From positions 1 through 17,466 of the forward strand of contig CALRHQ010000012.1 of NCBI GenBank assembly GCA_943359415.1: a DNA stretch of 17,466 nucleotides, given 5' to 3'. This document shows, piece after piece, positions 6,912 to 14,300 of the stretch (position 1 is its first letter; each line of letters opens with the position of its first letter). The notes beneath the pieces were generated by a model that worked only from the letters and a program-made list of their open reading frames with translations, did not search any database and was not told where the DNA came from. Both the position numbers and the translations under genes were made by a program. The DNA comes from Candidatus Peribacteria bacterium. GTDB taxonomy: Bacteria > Patescibacteriota > Gracilibacteria > UBA1369 > LOWO2-01-FULL-3.

Positions 6912-7757
6912 CTATTGCGCTCCCTTTATGCCAGGAATTTTAGACCCTGGAGTATCCAAATTAAATGCAGGAAGAGGAAGCCTCTGCAATAACGCAGGAA
7001 CATTTACCCCAAACGGCCATTTAAGAAATTTAGTATACATTCGCACGGCTTTCCCATCATCAAGATCCCTGCGTAATGCCTCCAAATACTCAACCGGCGC
7101 ATCATCTTTATATTTTCTACCTGAATCTCGAAAATCATGAGCACGACCAATCTCATTTAGACAACCATCACGCAAAGCCGCCCTCACCTCTTCCAGCGAC
7201 ACTTTTCCGGCTTTAAGATCTTCAAAAGCCCTCTTTATCCAATCACGACTATCGTTAGCATCCAAATAAAAACCGCTTCGTAAAGCCGCAAGAGGAACAT
7301 CCTTAGGATCACATCCACCTATCATCAACTCCTGAACCATTCCAACGTCTACACCAGATTTAGAAATGCGATCCCCCCAATTTTCATCACTATCATCATG
7401 TTTTTCTGTATAAAGTGGATCCCCTTGTCTTATAACCTTAGCCGCCGATGCTCCATAATAAGCACCAAATCCATCTCCAATCACAGGTGCTGAAATAGCC
7501 CCAACACGCAAAAATTTATCATGCAATTCACTCAAAACAACTCTAGCCTCAGGATTATCCGCCTGACCTTGTGCAACAGCATCAATCATTTCTTTAGTCC
7601 AATCCACACCTTCAGACAAATCAGCAGATCCATCACGAAGCTTCATAAACCATCTATCACAAGGCATTCGCGTAGTAATATTGGGCGGAACCTGAGAGGT
7701 AAGACCAATACCAAGACCAGGAATACTACCGCCAAACCTGCCCAAATCCATTCCCAT
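6912..7757 (-). CDS. Unknown 281-residue soluble protein upstream of tsaC
   Basis: A 281-residue protein with no recognised family. The N-terminus is Gly-rich (MGMDLGRFGGSIPGLGIGL) but is not a convincing signal peptide, and no membrane helix is visible. The body is acidic, with helical segments such as SRDWIKRAFEDLKAGKVSLEEVRAALRDG, and a Gly/Ala patch (VIGDGFGAYYGASAAKVI). The C-terminus is Pro-rich, ending PGSKIPGIKG. Codon use and about 40% GC fit a real gene, and tsaC follows 25 bases downstream. A lineage-restricted protein is the likeliest explanation. It is divergent from the NAD-type GAPDH, with 122 bases between the start codons. Confidence 0.72.
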   Translation of the reverse strand: MGMDLGRFGGSIPGLGIGLTSQVPPNITTRMPCDRWFMKLRDGSADLSEGVDWTKEMIDAVAQGQADNPEARVVLSELHDKFLRVGAISAPVIGDGFGAYYGASAAKVIRQGDPLYTEKHDDSDENWGDRISKSGVDVGMVQELMIGGCDPKDVPLAALRSGFYLDANDSRDWIKRAFEDLKAGKVSLEEVRAALRDGCLNEIGRAHDFRDSGRKYKDDAPVEYLEALRRDLDDGKAVRMYTKFLKWPFGVNVPALLQRLPLPAFNLDTPGSKIPGIKGAQ

Positions 7758-7782
7758 ATAAAAGAATTAAATATAAGACAAA

Positions 7783-7812
7783 ACTATGACACGGTACAAC
7801 ACAACACGTCAA
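7783..7812 (-). promoter_or_regulatory. Possible promoter for the unknown gene and tsaC
   Basis: On the minus strand: TTGACG (7812-7807), 18 bases, CATAGT (7788-7783). The -35 box is good and the -10 box matches at 4 of 6. A competing pair is TTGTAC with TATATT about 16 bases closer to the gene. Confidence 0.4.
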
Positions 7813-7845
7813 GCCAATTTGGATTCAAAATAAGTATAAAACCAA

Positions 7846-7851
7846 TATAAT
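7846..7851 (+). promoter_or_regulatory. Probable -10 box for the NAD-type GAPDH gene
   Basis: A perfect TATAAT stands 28 bases before the GAPDH ATG. The hexamer at the ideal -35 distance (7823-7828, ATTCAA) is poor; TTGGAT at 7819-7824 is better but too far at 21 bases. The promoter may need an activator. Confidence 0.4.
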
Positions 7852-7879
7852 TTATAAGAAAAAATTAACCCATCAAAAA

Positions 7880-8878
7880 ATGTTAAAAGTTGCAATAAAC
7901 GGATTTGGAAGAATCGGGCGCCAAATTTTCCACATAAACTCTGAAAAAAAATATTTTGAAGTAGTAGCAATAAACGACCTGGGCGACACAAAAACTCTCG
8001 CTCACCTACTCAAATATGATTCAAATTACGGAATAGCAAAACAAGAAATCTCTGCAACAGAATCAGAAATGATTGTAGACGGACAAAAAGTGAAAATTTT
8101 TAAAGAAATGGATCCGGAAAAATTGCCATGGAAAGACCTCGGCATTGATTTAGTAATAGAATCCACAGGCGCATTCACAAAGAAAGACGGCTCAGAAAAA
8201 CACATAAAAGCAGGTGCAAAAAAAGTAATCGTGACAGCTCCAGGTGAAGATATGGACCTCACAATCGTACTAGGCGTAAACGAAAACATCTACGATTCAA
8301 AAAAACACAATATCGTTTCAAATGCATCTTGTACGACAAATTGTTTAGCTCCTATAGTAAAAGTTTTAAATGACACTTTCGGCATAGTAAAGGGCTCAAT
8401 GACAACAATCCATTCATACACAAACGATCAAAGAATCCTTGATTTACCACACAAAGATTTGAGGAGAGCACGTTCTGCAGGCCAATCAATGATCCCTACG
8501 ACAACCGGTGCCGCAAAAGCAATCGGCTTGGTGATACCTGAACTTGAAGGAAAACTAAACGGAATCTCGATCCGTGTTCCAACTCCAACAGTTTCTATAG
8601 TCGACCTAGTTTGCGAACTGAAAAAAGAAACAACTGTAGAAGAAGTAAACGCCGCCCTCAAAAAAGCCTCAGAAACATCAATGAAAGACATCCTCGGCTA
8701 CACAGAACTTCCACTAGTTTCAATAGATTTCAAAGGCAATCCTCTTTCATCAATCGTCGACTCGCTTTCCACACAGGTAATCGAAAAAAACTTGGTCAAA
8801 GTCTACTCATGGTACGACAACGAATGGGGCTACAGCAACAGAGTCGTGGATTTGGTGAAATTCATGGGAGAAAAATAA
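7880..8878 (+). CDS. gap: Glyceraldehyde-3-phosphate dehydrogenase, NAD-type
   Basis: A 332-residue, full-length phosphorylating GAPDH. Motifs: NGFGRIG (7-13), IND with Asp33 at the NAD-selecting position (31-33), catalytic Cys151 in SNASCTTNCLAP, His178 in TTIHSYTNDQ, LRRARSAGQSMIPTTTGAAKA and C-terminal YSWYDNEWGYSNRV. It looks like the ordinary glycolytic enzyme, unlike the divergent copy at 839-1840, which has Ser-Arg after IN. It is a single-gene unit: the preceding gene is divergent and the next gene has its own promoter. A near-exact short tandem duplication begins in its last codons. No Shine-Dalgarno sequence precedes the ATG. Confidence 0.97.
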   Translation: MLKVAINGFGRIGRQIFHINSEKKYFEVVAINDLGDTKTLAHLLKYDSNYGIAKQEISATESEMIVDGQKVKIFKEMDPEKLPWKDLGIDLVIESTGAFTKKDGSEKHIKAGAKKVIVTAPGEDMDLTIVLGVNENIYDSKKHNIVSNASCTTNCLAPIVKVLNDTFGIVKGSMTTIHSYTNDQRILDLPHKDLRRARSAGQSMIPTTTGAAKAIGLVIPELEGKLNGISIRVPTPTVSIVDLVCELKKETTVEEVNAALKKASETSMKDILGYTELPLVSIDFKGNPLSSIVDSLSTQVIEKNLVKVYSWYDNEWGYSNRVVDLVKFMGEK

Positions 8879-8901
8879 CAACTCTCAAAAATAACACTCT
8901 C
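8871..8901. repeat. Near-perfect short tandem duplication over the GAPDH stop codon
   Basis: A 16-base unit AAAAATAACAACTCTC (8871-8886), which contains the GAPDH stop codon, is followed at once by a 15-base copy lacking one base (8887-8901). It looks like a slippage or duplication event at the 3' end of the gene, just before the next gene's -35 box. Confidence 0.7.
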
Positions 8902-8930
8902 TTGACTTTTAAATGACCTCACAAGATAAT
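8902..8930 (+). promoter_or_regulatory. Strong sigma-70 promoter for the 94-residue gene
   Basis: TTGACT (8902-8907), 17 bases, GATAAT (8925-8930): 5 of 6 matches in each box at ideal spacing. The predicted start near 8937 gives a leader of about 21 bases. An imperfectly placed hairpin, AATAGG-CCT-CCTATT (8928-8942), straddles the start site and could be an operator. Confidence 0.7.
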
Positions 8931-8957
8931 AGGCCTCCTATTTTAACATAAAAAATC

Positions 8958-9242
8958 ATGCCACCATCAGAAGGACCAAGACAAAGACCACCGGAGTTTG
9001 AACAAGTAGTCGCAAGCCTTAAATCACTACAACAAGCGGAGAGTAAACCAGCTAAATATTCATATTTCGAAAAAACAATAGCTGGTTCAGCCGGTCCACG
9101 TCTTACTAATTCATACCTCAACGCAATCAACACAGTCAGATATTGTCTAGGGGCACAGCCAAGCAATGCAATCAGAGAACAGGAATATCATGGCTGGGAA
9201 AATAAAGATTTAGAAGATTTACTTACAGAACTGGGAGAATAA
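8958..9242 (+). CDS. Unknown 94-residue protein
   Basis: A 94-residue soluble protein starting MPPSEGPRQRPPEFEQVV. The first 13 residues are Pro/Arg/Gly-rich and probably disordered; the rest has amphipathic helices (FEQVVASLKSLQQAESK and LTNSYLNAINTVRYCLG) and an acidic tail ending LEDLLTELGE. No membrane segment, signal peptide or known motif is seen. The strong promoter at 8902-8930 and the TAA stop just before the hrcA promoter support a real, separately transcribed gene. It is monocistronic in appearance, 62 bases before the hrcA ATG. Confidence 0.65.
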   Translation: MPPSEGPRQRPPEFEQVVASLKSLQQAESKPAKYSYFEKTIAGSAGPRLTNSYLNAINTVRYCLGAQPSNAIREQEYHGWENKDLEDLLTELGE

Positions 9243-9254
9243 TTGTTTCAGTAC

Positions 9255-9283
9255 TTGAACAAACTTTTTTAGCACTGTATAAT
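9255..9283 (+). promoter_or_regulatory. Sigma-70 promoter of hrcA-grpE
   Basis: TTGAAC (9255-9260), 17 bases, consensus TATAAT (9278-9283). The -10 box is the first six bases of the spacer of the overlapping CIRCE-like element, so HrcA binding would block polymerase. The predicted start is near 9290, about 15 bases before the ATG. Confidence 0.8.
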
Positions 9284-9295
9284 CGCAACTGCTAA
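9269..9295. promoter_or_regulatory. Degenerate CIRCE operator before hrcA
   Basis: TTAGCACTG (9269-9277), 9 bases, AACTGCTAA (9287-9295). Against the CIRCE consensus TTAGCACTC-N9-GAGTGCTAA, the left arm differs at one base and the right arm at two. Geometry and overlap with the promoter are the same as in the perfect element before dnaK, supporting HrcA autoregulation with weaker binding. Confidence 0.82.
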
Positions 9296-9304
9296 CATTA
9301 AACT

Positions 9305-10021
9305 ATGTCGGAAGACCGAAAAAAACAAGTACTCCAAGCCATTATAAATCATTTTATCCAGACTGCTGAACCGGTTGGATCGAACACTATTTTGATAAGC
9401 TACAAATTTCACGTATCCCCTGCGACCATCAGAAACGACATGATGGAGCTCGAAAATGAAGGATATATTTCACAACCACACACATCCGCGGGAAGAGTGC
9501 CGACAGATAAAGCCTACAGACTTTTTGTAGACGAAATGGCCGACTACGATAAAGCTCGAAAGGAAGCCCTAAAAACACTTGCACTTATCCAAGGGAAATA
9601 CGCCGCAGAAAAAGTAAGAGAAAATCTTCACGACGCAGTTTCAGTGCTTTCCAGAGCCACAAATCAAGTAAGTTTTTCAACAACTCCTGACAATCCACGA
9701 ACATTTTTTCTTGGAATGAGCAACGCCTTCCTTCAACCGGAATTTGCAAACAATCCTGTAAGCGCCAGCGAAGTTTTCGAGATCCTAGAAAGAAGCGATA
9801 AATTCGTAAAAACTCTAGCAAATTTGGATGTTTCAGATGAAATAAAAGTATTCATCGGAGACGAAAATATAATTCCACAAGCACAATCTTGCAGCATCAT
9901 TGTCACGAAATATCACAAAAACGGATTTCATGGATTCATGGGAATCCTCGGCCCAAAACGCATGAATTACGCTTTCAATATCGTAATTTTAGAAGAAATC
10001 AAAAAACTTTTAGAACAATAA
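9305..10021 (+). CDS. hrcA: Heat-inducible transcription repressor HrcA, short form
   Basis: HrcA represses heat-shock chaperone genes by binding CIRCE as a dimer and is kept active by the chaperone system. The N-terminal winged helix is well conserved: ILQ-type start, TAEPVGSNTI (20-29), VSPATIRNDMMELE (37-50) and QPHTSAGRVPTDKAYRLFVDE (57-77). The C-terminus ends with the typical GPKRMNYAFNIVILEEI. At 238 residues it is about 100 shorter than HrcA of Bacillus (about 340). The middle of the GAF-like domain and its inserted dimerization domain appear reduced, with no frameshift visible. It is followed by grpE 12 bases downstream. A degenerate CIRCE overlaps its promoter, implying autoregulation. 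Confidence 0.93.
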   Translation: MSEDRKKQVLQAIINHFIQTAEPVGSNTILISYKFHVSPATIRNDMMELENEGYISQPHTSAGRVPTDKAYRLFVDEMADYDKARKEALKTLALIQGKYAAEKVRENLHDAVSVLSRATNQVSFSTTPDNPRTFFLGMSNAFLQPEFANNPVSASEVFEILERSDKFVKTLANLDVSDEIKVFIGDENIIPQAQSCSIIVTKYHKNGFHGFMGILGPKRMNYAFNIVILEEIKKLLEQ

Positions 10022-10033
10022 TTTTAAATAAAA

Positions 10034-10612
10034 ATGTCCGACAAAAAAGACGACCAAAACAAGAAAATTGATTTGAAAAAGAAACTCGAAGAAGCCCAAG
10101 CACAGGCCGAAAAACTCGACGAAGCAATTTCAAATGAAGAAGATGCAACACCAGTAACTTCTGACGAATTTACTCAGGCAAACAACGAACTTTCTCAAAT
10201 GACGGAAACTGCAAAACGCACTATGGCAGATTTTCAAAATTACAAAAGAAGAGTTGAGGAAGAAAAAAAATCATGGGCAATTTTTGCAAATCTTGAATTG
10301 ATAAAAAATCTTTTACCGATTTTTGACAACTTCAAAAGAGCACAGACACATGCGCCAAAAGACGTGAATGAAGAAACAACAAAATGGCTTCAAGGAATCG
10401 GAATGTCAATAAACCAACTTGAAAAATTACTTCAAGATTTTGGGGTCAAAAAAATCGAAGCACTCGGTCAAAAATTCAATCCTGACTTCCATGAAGCACT
10501 AGCCCAAGACAAAGGAGAAAAAGACATCGTGATCGAAGAATTAGATGCCGGCTATACACTTGGCGACAAAGTCCTAAGACATGCCAAAGTAAAAGTAGGA
10601 AACGGAGAGTAA
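10034..10612 (+). CDS. grpE: GrpE nucleotide exchange factor of DnaK
   Basis: A 192-residue GrpE. It forms a homodimer that releases ADP from DnaK. A charged N-terminal stretch (about 1-50, rich in Lys and Glu) precedes the long helix (about 55-90, with TMADFQNYKRRVEEEKK), the helical-bundle part LIKNLLPIFDNFKRA, and the C-terminal beta domain with GVKKIEALGQKFNPDFHEAL, VIEELDAGYTLGDKVLRHAKVKV and a short tail. It lies 12 bases after hrcA and is transcribed with it from the CIRCE-controlled promoter. dnaK, normally next, is 4.6 kb away behind other genes but carries its own CIRCE. The stop codon sits inside a perfect 20-base tandem duplication. Confidence 0.96.
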   Translation: MSDKKDDQNKKIDLKKKLEEAQAQAEKLDEAISNEEDATPVTSDEFTQANNELSQMTETAKRTMADFQNYKRRVEEEKKSWAIFANLELIKNLLPIFDNFKRAQTHAPKDVNEETTKWLQGIGMSINQLEKLLQDFGVKKIEALGQKFNPDFHEALAQDKGEKDIVIEELDAGYTLGDKVLRHAKVKVGNGE

Positions 10613-10646
10613 AGAATAATAGCCTTGAGTAAAGAATAATAGCCTT
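10607..10646. repeat. Perfect 20-base tandem duplication over the grpE stop codon
   Basis: Two exact copies of GAGTAAAGAATAATAGCCTT lie head to tail (10607-10626 and 10627-10646). The first contains the grpE TAA at 10610-10612. It is probably a recent duplication since the copies are identical. Confidence 0.95.
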
Positions 10647-10661
10647 ATTTCGTCAAATCAT

Positions 10662-10685
10662 AATCTTAATATTTTAAGATTTTTT
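10662..10685 (+). terminator. Possible weak intrinsic terminator of hrcA-grpE
   Basis: AATCTTAA (10662-10669), loop TATT, TTAAGATT (10674-10681), running into TTTTT (10681-10685). The 8-base stem is perfect but holds only one G-C pair, so its strength is doubtful. Position after grpE and before the toxin-antitoxin promoter fits a terminator. Confidence 0.45.
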
Positions 10686-10739
10686 AATAAAAATTTAATG
10701 TCGATATGTTAAAACAATCACGAAACATTTCTTTCAATC

Positions 10740-10768
10740 TTGCATATTTCTTATTTTCTTATTATCAT
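10740..10768 (+). promoter_or_regulatory. Probable promoter of the AbrB-RelE toxin-antitoxin operon
   Basis: TTGCAT (10740-10745), 17 bases, TATCAT (10763-10768). The start near 10775 leaves about 22 bases to the ATG at 10797 and would exclude the upstream in-frame starts at 10740 and 10767. Confidence 0.5.
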
Positions 10769-10789
10769 GATTACAGAATTTCTTATTTT
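10747..10789. repeat. TTTCTTATTTT direct repeats in the toxin-antitoxin promoter
   Basis: TTTCTTATTTT occurs exactly at 10747-10757 and 10779-10789, with a close variant TTTCTTATTAT at 10755-10765. The exact copies are 32 bases apart, about three helical turns, and lie around the -10 box. AbrB-type antitoxins usually autoregulate, so these are candidate operator half-sites, though T-rich sequence can repeat by chance. Confidence 0.4.
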
Positions 10790-10796
10790 AAATCAA

Positions 10797-11027
10797 ATGG
10801 ATAAAATATTGCAGGCCACAAGCCGCGGACAAATCACATTACCAAAAAGCTGGAGAGATAAATTTAACACAAATTATTATGTCGTCGAAATAAAAGACGA
10901 CACACTATCTTTCAAGCCATTCATTCAGAAAAAAACCTTCGAACAACAACTTGAAGACGCATGGCAAGAGTACAAAGAAGGCAAATTTGTAGATCACGAA
11001 ACCATAATGAAAAAATATGGATTATAG
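10797..11027 (+). CDS. AbrB/MazE-type antitoxin of a toxin-antitoxin pair
   Basis: A 76-residue protein starting MDKILQATSRGQITLPKSWR. The swapped-hairpin AbrB/SpoVT DNA-binding domain occupies residues 1-45 with the hallmark RGQITLPKSWR (10-20). The C-terminal part (about 46-76, with FEQQLEDAWQEYKEGKF) is helical and would wrap the toxin. The start at 10797 is chosen because the AbrB fold begins there and the probable promoter -10 box lies at 10763-10768; longer in-frame starts (10740, 10767) add only hydrophobic residues. It overlaps the RelE-like toxin gene by 11 bases, the standard antitoxin-first layout with translational coupling. It likely represses its own operon. Confidence 0.85.
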   Translation: MDKILQATSRGQITLPKSWRDKFNTNYYVVEIKDDTLSFKPFIQKKTFEQQLEDAWQEYKEGKFVDHETIMKKYGL

Positions 11028-11289
11028 GGAGTATTACACAAAGTCAGCAGAATTAGACCTTGAAAAAATAGGCGAGTTTGAAGCAACCAAAATTACACAG
11101 AAAATTAATTACTACATAGGAACCAAAAATCCTATGAAATTCGCAAAAAAACTCACAAATTGCAAAATAGACACTTACAGATTCAGAGTGGGAAGCTTTC
11201 GAATAATTTTCAGGATAGACAAAAATGGAAAAATAATAATCCTCGTGATCCTAAAAATAGCGCACAGAAAAGACGTTTATAAAAGCTAA
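11017..11289 (+). CDS. RelE/ParE superfamily toxin
   Basis: A 90-residue basic protein. The RelE fold is recognisable from the C-terminal half: TYRFRVGSFRIIFRID (53-68), a beta strand with spaced arginines (R55, R57, R62, R66), then IIILVILKIAHRKDVYKS with His83, Arg84 and Tyr88 in the RelE-like HR-x-x-V-Y ending. RelE enzymes cut mRNA on the ribosome; ParE relatives poison gyrase. The retained basic residues and terminal Tyr favour an active RelE-type RNase, which is inference. It overlaps the antitoxin gene by 11 bases and is convergent with the large FAD/PLP gene 22 bases downstream, with no obvious terminator between. Confidence 0.85.
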   Translation: MDYREYYTKSAELDLEKIGEFEATKITQKINYYIGTKNPMKFAKKLTNCKIDTYRFRVGSFRIIFRIDKNGKIIILVILKIAHRKDVYKS

Positions 11290-11311
11290 ATCAAATTCCT
11301 CTCCAACCACT

Positions 11312-14300
11312 TTATCCTTGTTTTCTACTAACAAGAGGCCTGTTTGGATTAACGTAATCAGCCCTTTCTATTATTGCTGCAATCCTCGAAGCTACCCTGT
11401 TAACAACGCCCAACGGAATATTTGGTGAAGCATAAAGACGAAGTGTCTCCTTACTATAAGGACCATATCCTCCTCCAAGCTCAGCAACTCCTGTAGCATC
11501 ATGCCTTATCGCTCCCTGATCTCTATCCATAGCTGTTGCATGAAGAAGCACATCCGAACGATCCCTTGGATCATGAACAGCATAAGCAAGATGTTTGCCT
11601 TCGCCGGAAGAAGCCACTGCACGATTTCCATTTTCAGGTTCATAATCAGATAAAAGAGCTGCAGACAAAAGACGGATTCTTTGTTTTGTTTCAAATGAAA
11701 CATGTTCTATTCCACCTCTTAAAATAAAATCATCAAGCGCTTTTTCAACTTGTAAAATACCTCTCAAATTATGAAATTTACCAGCAGCAGCTTCTTCAAG
11801 CATTTTCACGAAAGTACGATATTGTGGAGATTCAGTCGCTACAACAGAGTTTTTAGCAACATTTTTAGATTTTCGTTCACTGTGATATTCATTTGCCCTC
11901 TTCATTGCACGTGGAGAAACAACCATAAATCCAATACCCGAAGGTACTCCAAAAAACTTTTGGAAAGATCCAAAATAAACATCCATATCTTCAAAAGTTC
12001 TCTGCACAGCCCCAGCCTCAGAGGTTCCATCAACAATTTTATAAATACTAGCATCAAGCCTCTTGGAAAGAGCGGAAACATCAGCCTGTACACCAGTTGA
12101 AGTCTCATGTCCTGTCATAAAAAATCCACAATTTGAATCTCGAAGCGATCTTGGTTGATTACTTTTAACCTCTCCAACAACAGTATCCATTCTGCTATTT
12201 GGCCCTGTTCCCCATCTCATTTGTATCTTACGAGTTTTTGCACCGGCCTTTGAAGACCTGGAAACAACGGAATGTTGCCTATCTCCAAAAGCTCCCATAC
12301 TTAGAACAATAGAATGATCCAACCCTAAACTTGCAACAATCTGTTCCATAGCCTGAGTAGCAGAACCTCCAAAAAAGATTTCATAATCATTTGGAATTTG
12401 CAAAAATTCACGAAGCTTTGCTTTCACAGCTTCAGCCTTAGCAATTCTATTTTCAGGAGCAGCATCATTCAAAAATTCAGCATTGGCATTTATGGCCACA
12501 GCGTTGTTTATAATATCAGGATGTATCTGAGAAGGACCAGGATTAAACGTAACAAATGCTTCTTGATTTTTAAGTTTTCCAGCATCGACTTCAGGAGAAA
12601 CATTATGAATTTGACCACTTTTTTCCGCCAATGAAATCCCTAATTCCGCAATAACCTGCATTTTTGGAGTTTCAATAGTAGAATGAGGCATTTTATTCAA
12701 ATCAACAATTGAGTGAACATATCCTATATTGTTTCCGTTCGCTTTAAGTTTTTCAGCATGTTTTACAGTATTCATTGAAGTCACAATAATTCCCATCTCA
12801 CCACCGGTACCAAAAGACTGAGCACTATAAACAACAACATCAGCTTTTTTCCTTTCTTCCGGTGAAATAGCCTCCGCATCCTCCAAACACAAAACTTTTT
12901 TCATTCCGGAAAATCTTTCATCATCCAAATCTGTCGGATCAGACAAAACAACAGTGGAAACTCCACTCAAATTTGCAAAATCAAAATCAGAATTTCTCAA
13001 ATCCGCAACCTTCCCTCCATTTTTATAATCAGTAAGACTCGCAAGAGCTATATGCAAAGCCTTTTCCGGAGTCTCCGCATAAAAAATCCTATCATTAAAA
13101 TCCAGTTTCAGATAATCACGTAAAAGCCCTAGAACCTCAGTGAAAACATTTACACCTTCAGGACTTCTATGAGAATTTTGACACCAAAGCGTAATAGATT
13201 TTGAAAATTTATCGATCAAACTCGCATCCATTTTCACATTAGGATCAATAGAAAAATAATTCAAAAGTCCTTCAGGCATTCTCGTAGGACGTGCATGAAG
13301 TTTAAATTTATCATTTCTTGCAGAAAAAGTATTACCGCCATATTTCTCCATATAATCAAAAATCCCAGCCGCCTTTTCAGGATCATTCCCTTCCAAAGCC
13401 CTCGCGTATTCAGGTGAAGAAACACTTCCTTTTTCTCCAGCAGCAACCTTGATCCCAAACTGTCCATCAAGCGCAATCAAGGCTTCATACATTTTAGCAA
13501 CATTGCTTTCCAAAAATGCCATATTTTCCGCAGCCTTACTTTGGTGATCCTGCTCATTCAAAGGAAACGTCACACGAATATGCGCATCAACACCACCACC
13601 ACTTATTTGATTAACATCACCTGGATGAGCATGCCCATAAATATAAATCTGCGCATCACGCACATCAGCATCTTGAATATAAGAATGATAAATAGCCCAA
13701 ATTTTTTGATAAGCAATTTGCGCCTGCTTTGGATCATCAACTGCAACCTTCAGATTCAAATCAGTAGATTTTGTAGGTCCTTCTTTTTTAGATTCTCTTG
13801 CTGCAACAGCCACACCTTCCCTCGCTTTTCTAAAATCATCTATTGCTCCATCATCAAACGAAAGAACACCATCAATATTTCCATCTTCATCCTTAGGCAA
13901 AAAACCTGTACCAACAAAATCTTTCAAAGAATCCACAAATTCTCCTTTTCCAGCAGCATCATCTTCATACAAACGCATAAAATATTCTTGCAATTTCGCT
14001 TTCGACATAGTAGTGCGCCCATTTATCATAAGCCCTGTTTCACACTTTCTATCTCTCATAAATTGGTTCATTGTACCGACCTCTCCCCTTCCAGCCGCAC
14101 CTTCTTTCATCATATCAAAAGTCGCATGAATTCCTTTTCTTGTAACAATTTCAAATCCTTTTACATGCAAATTTTTATCATGTTTCCCCCGCAAAATTCC
14201 ATTACCTGTAGCACCTGCAACATTATTTTTTTCAGATTCTGTGAATTTTCCAATTGCAGCCATAAAAGCAGGAAAAGCCTCCGTCAAACCATTTTCAAGG

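Noticed and set aside
8909..9166. Minus-strand open frame of 85 codons opposite the 94-residue gene
   Set aside because: No family and no promoter on that strand. The plus-strand frame has a strong promoter and a suitable start.
3097..10705. Shared 12-base word TTTAATGTCGAT (3108-3097 minus, 10694-10705 plus, and again inside the gene at about 3743-3754 on the minus strand)
   Set aside because: One copy lies in a coding region and the others stand at different distances from promoters. In AT-rich DNA this is likely chance.
10740..10796. N-terminal extension of the AbrB antitoxin from 10740 or 10767
   Set aside because: The extension overlaps the probable promoter and adds hydrophobic residues ahead of an AbrB domain that normally begins near the N-terminus.
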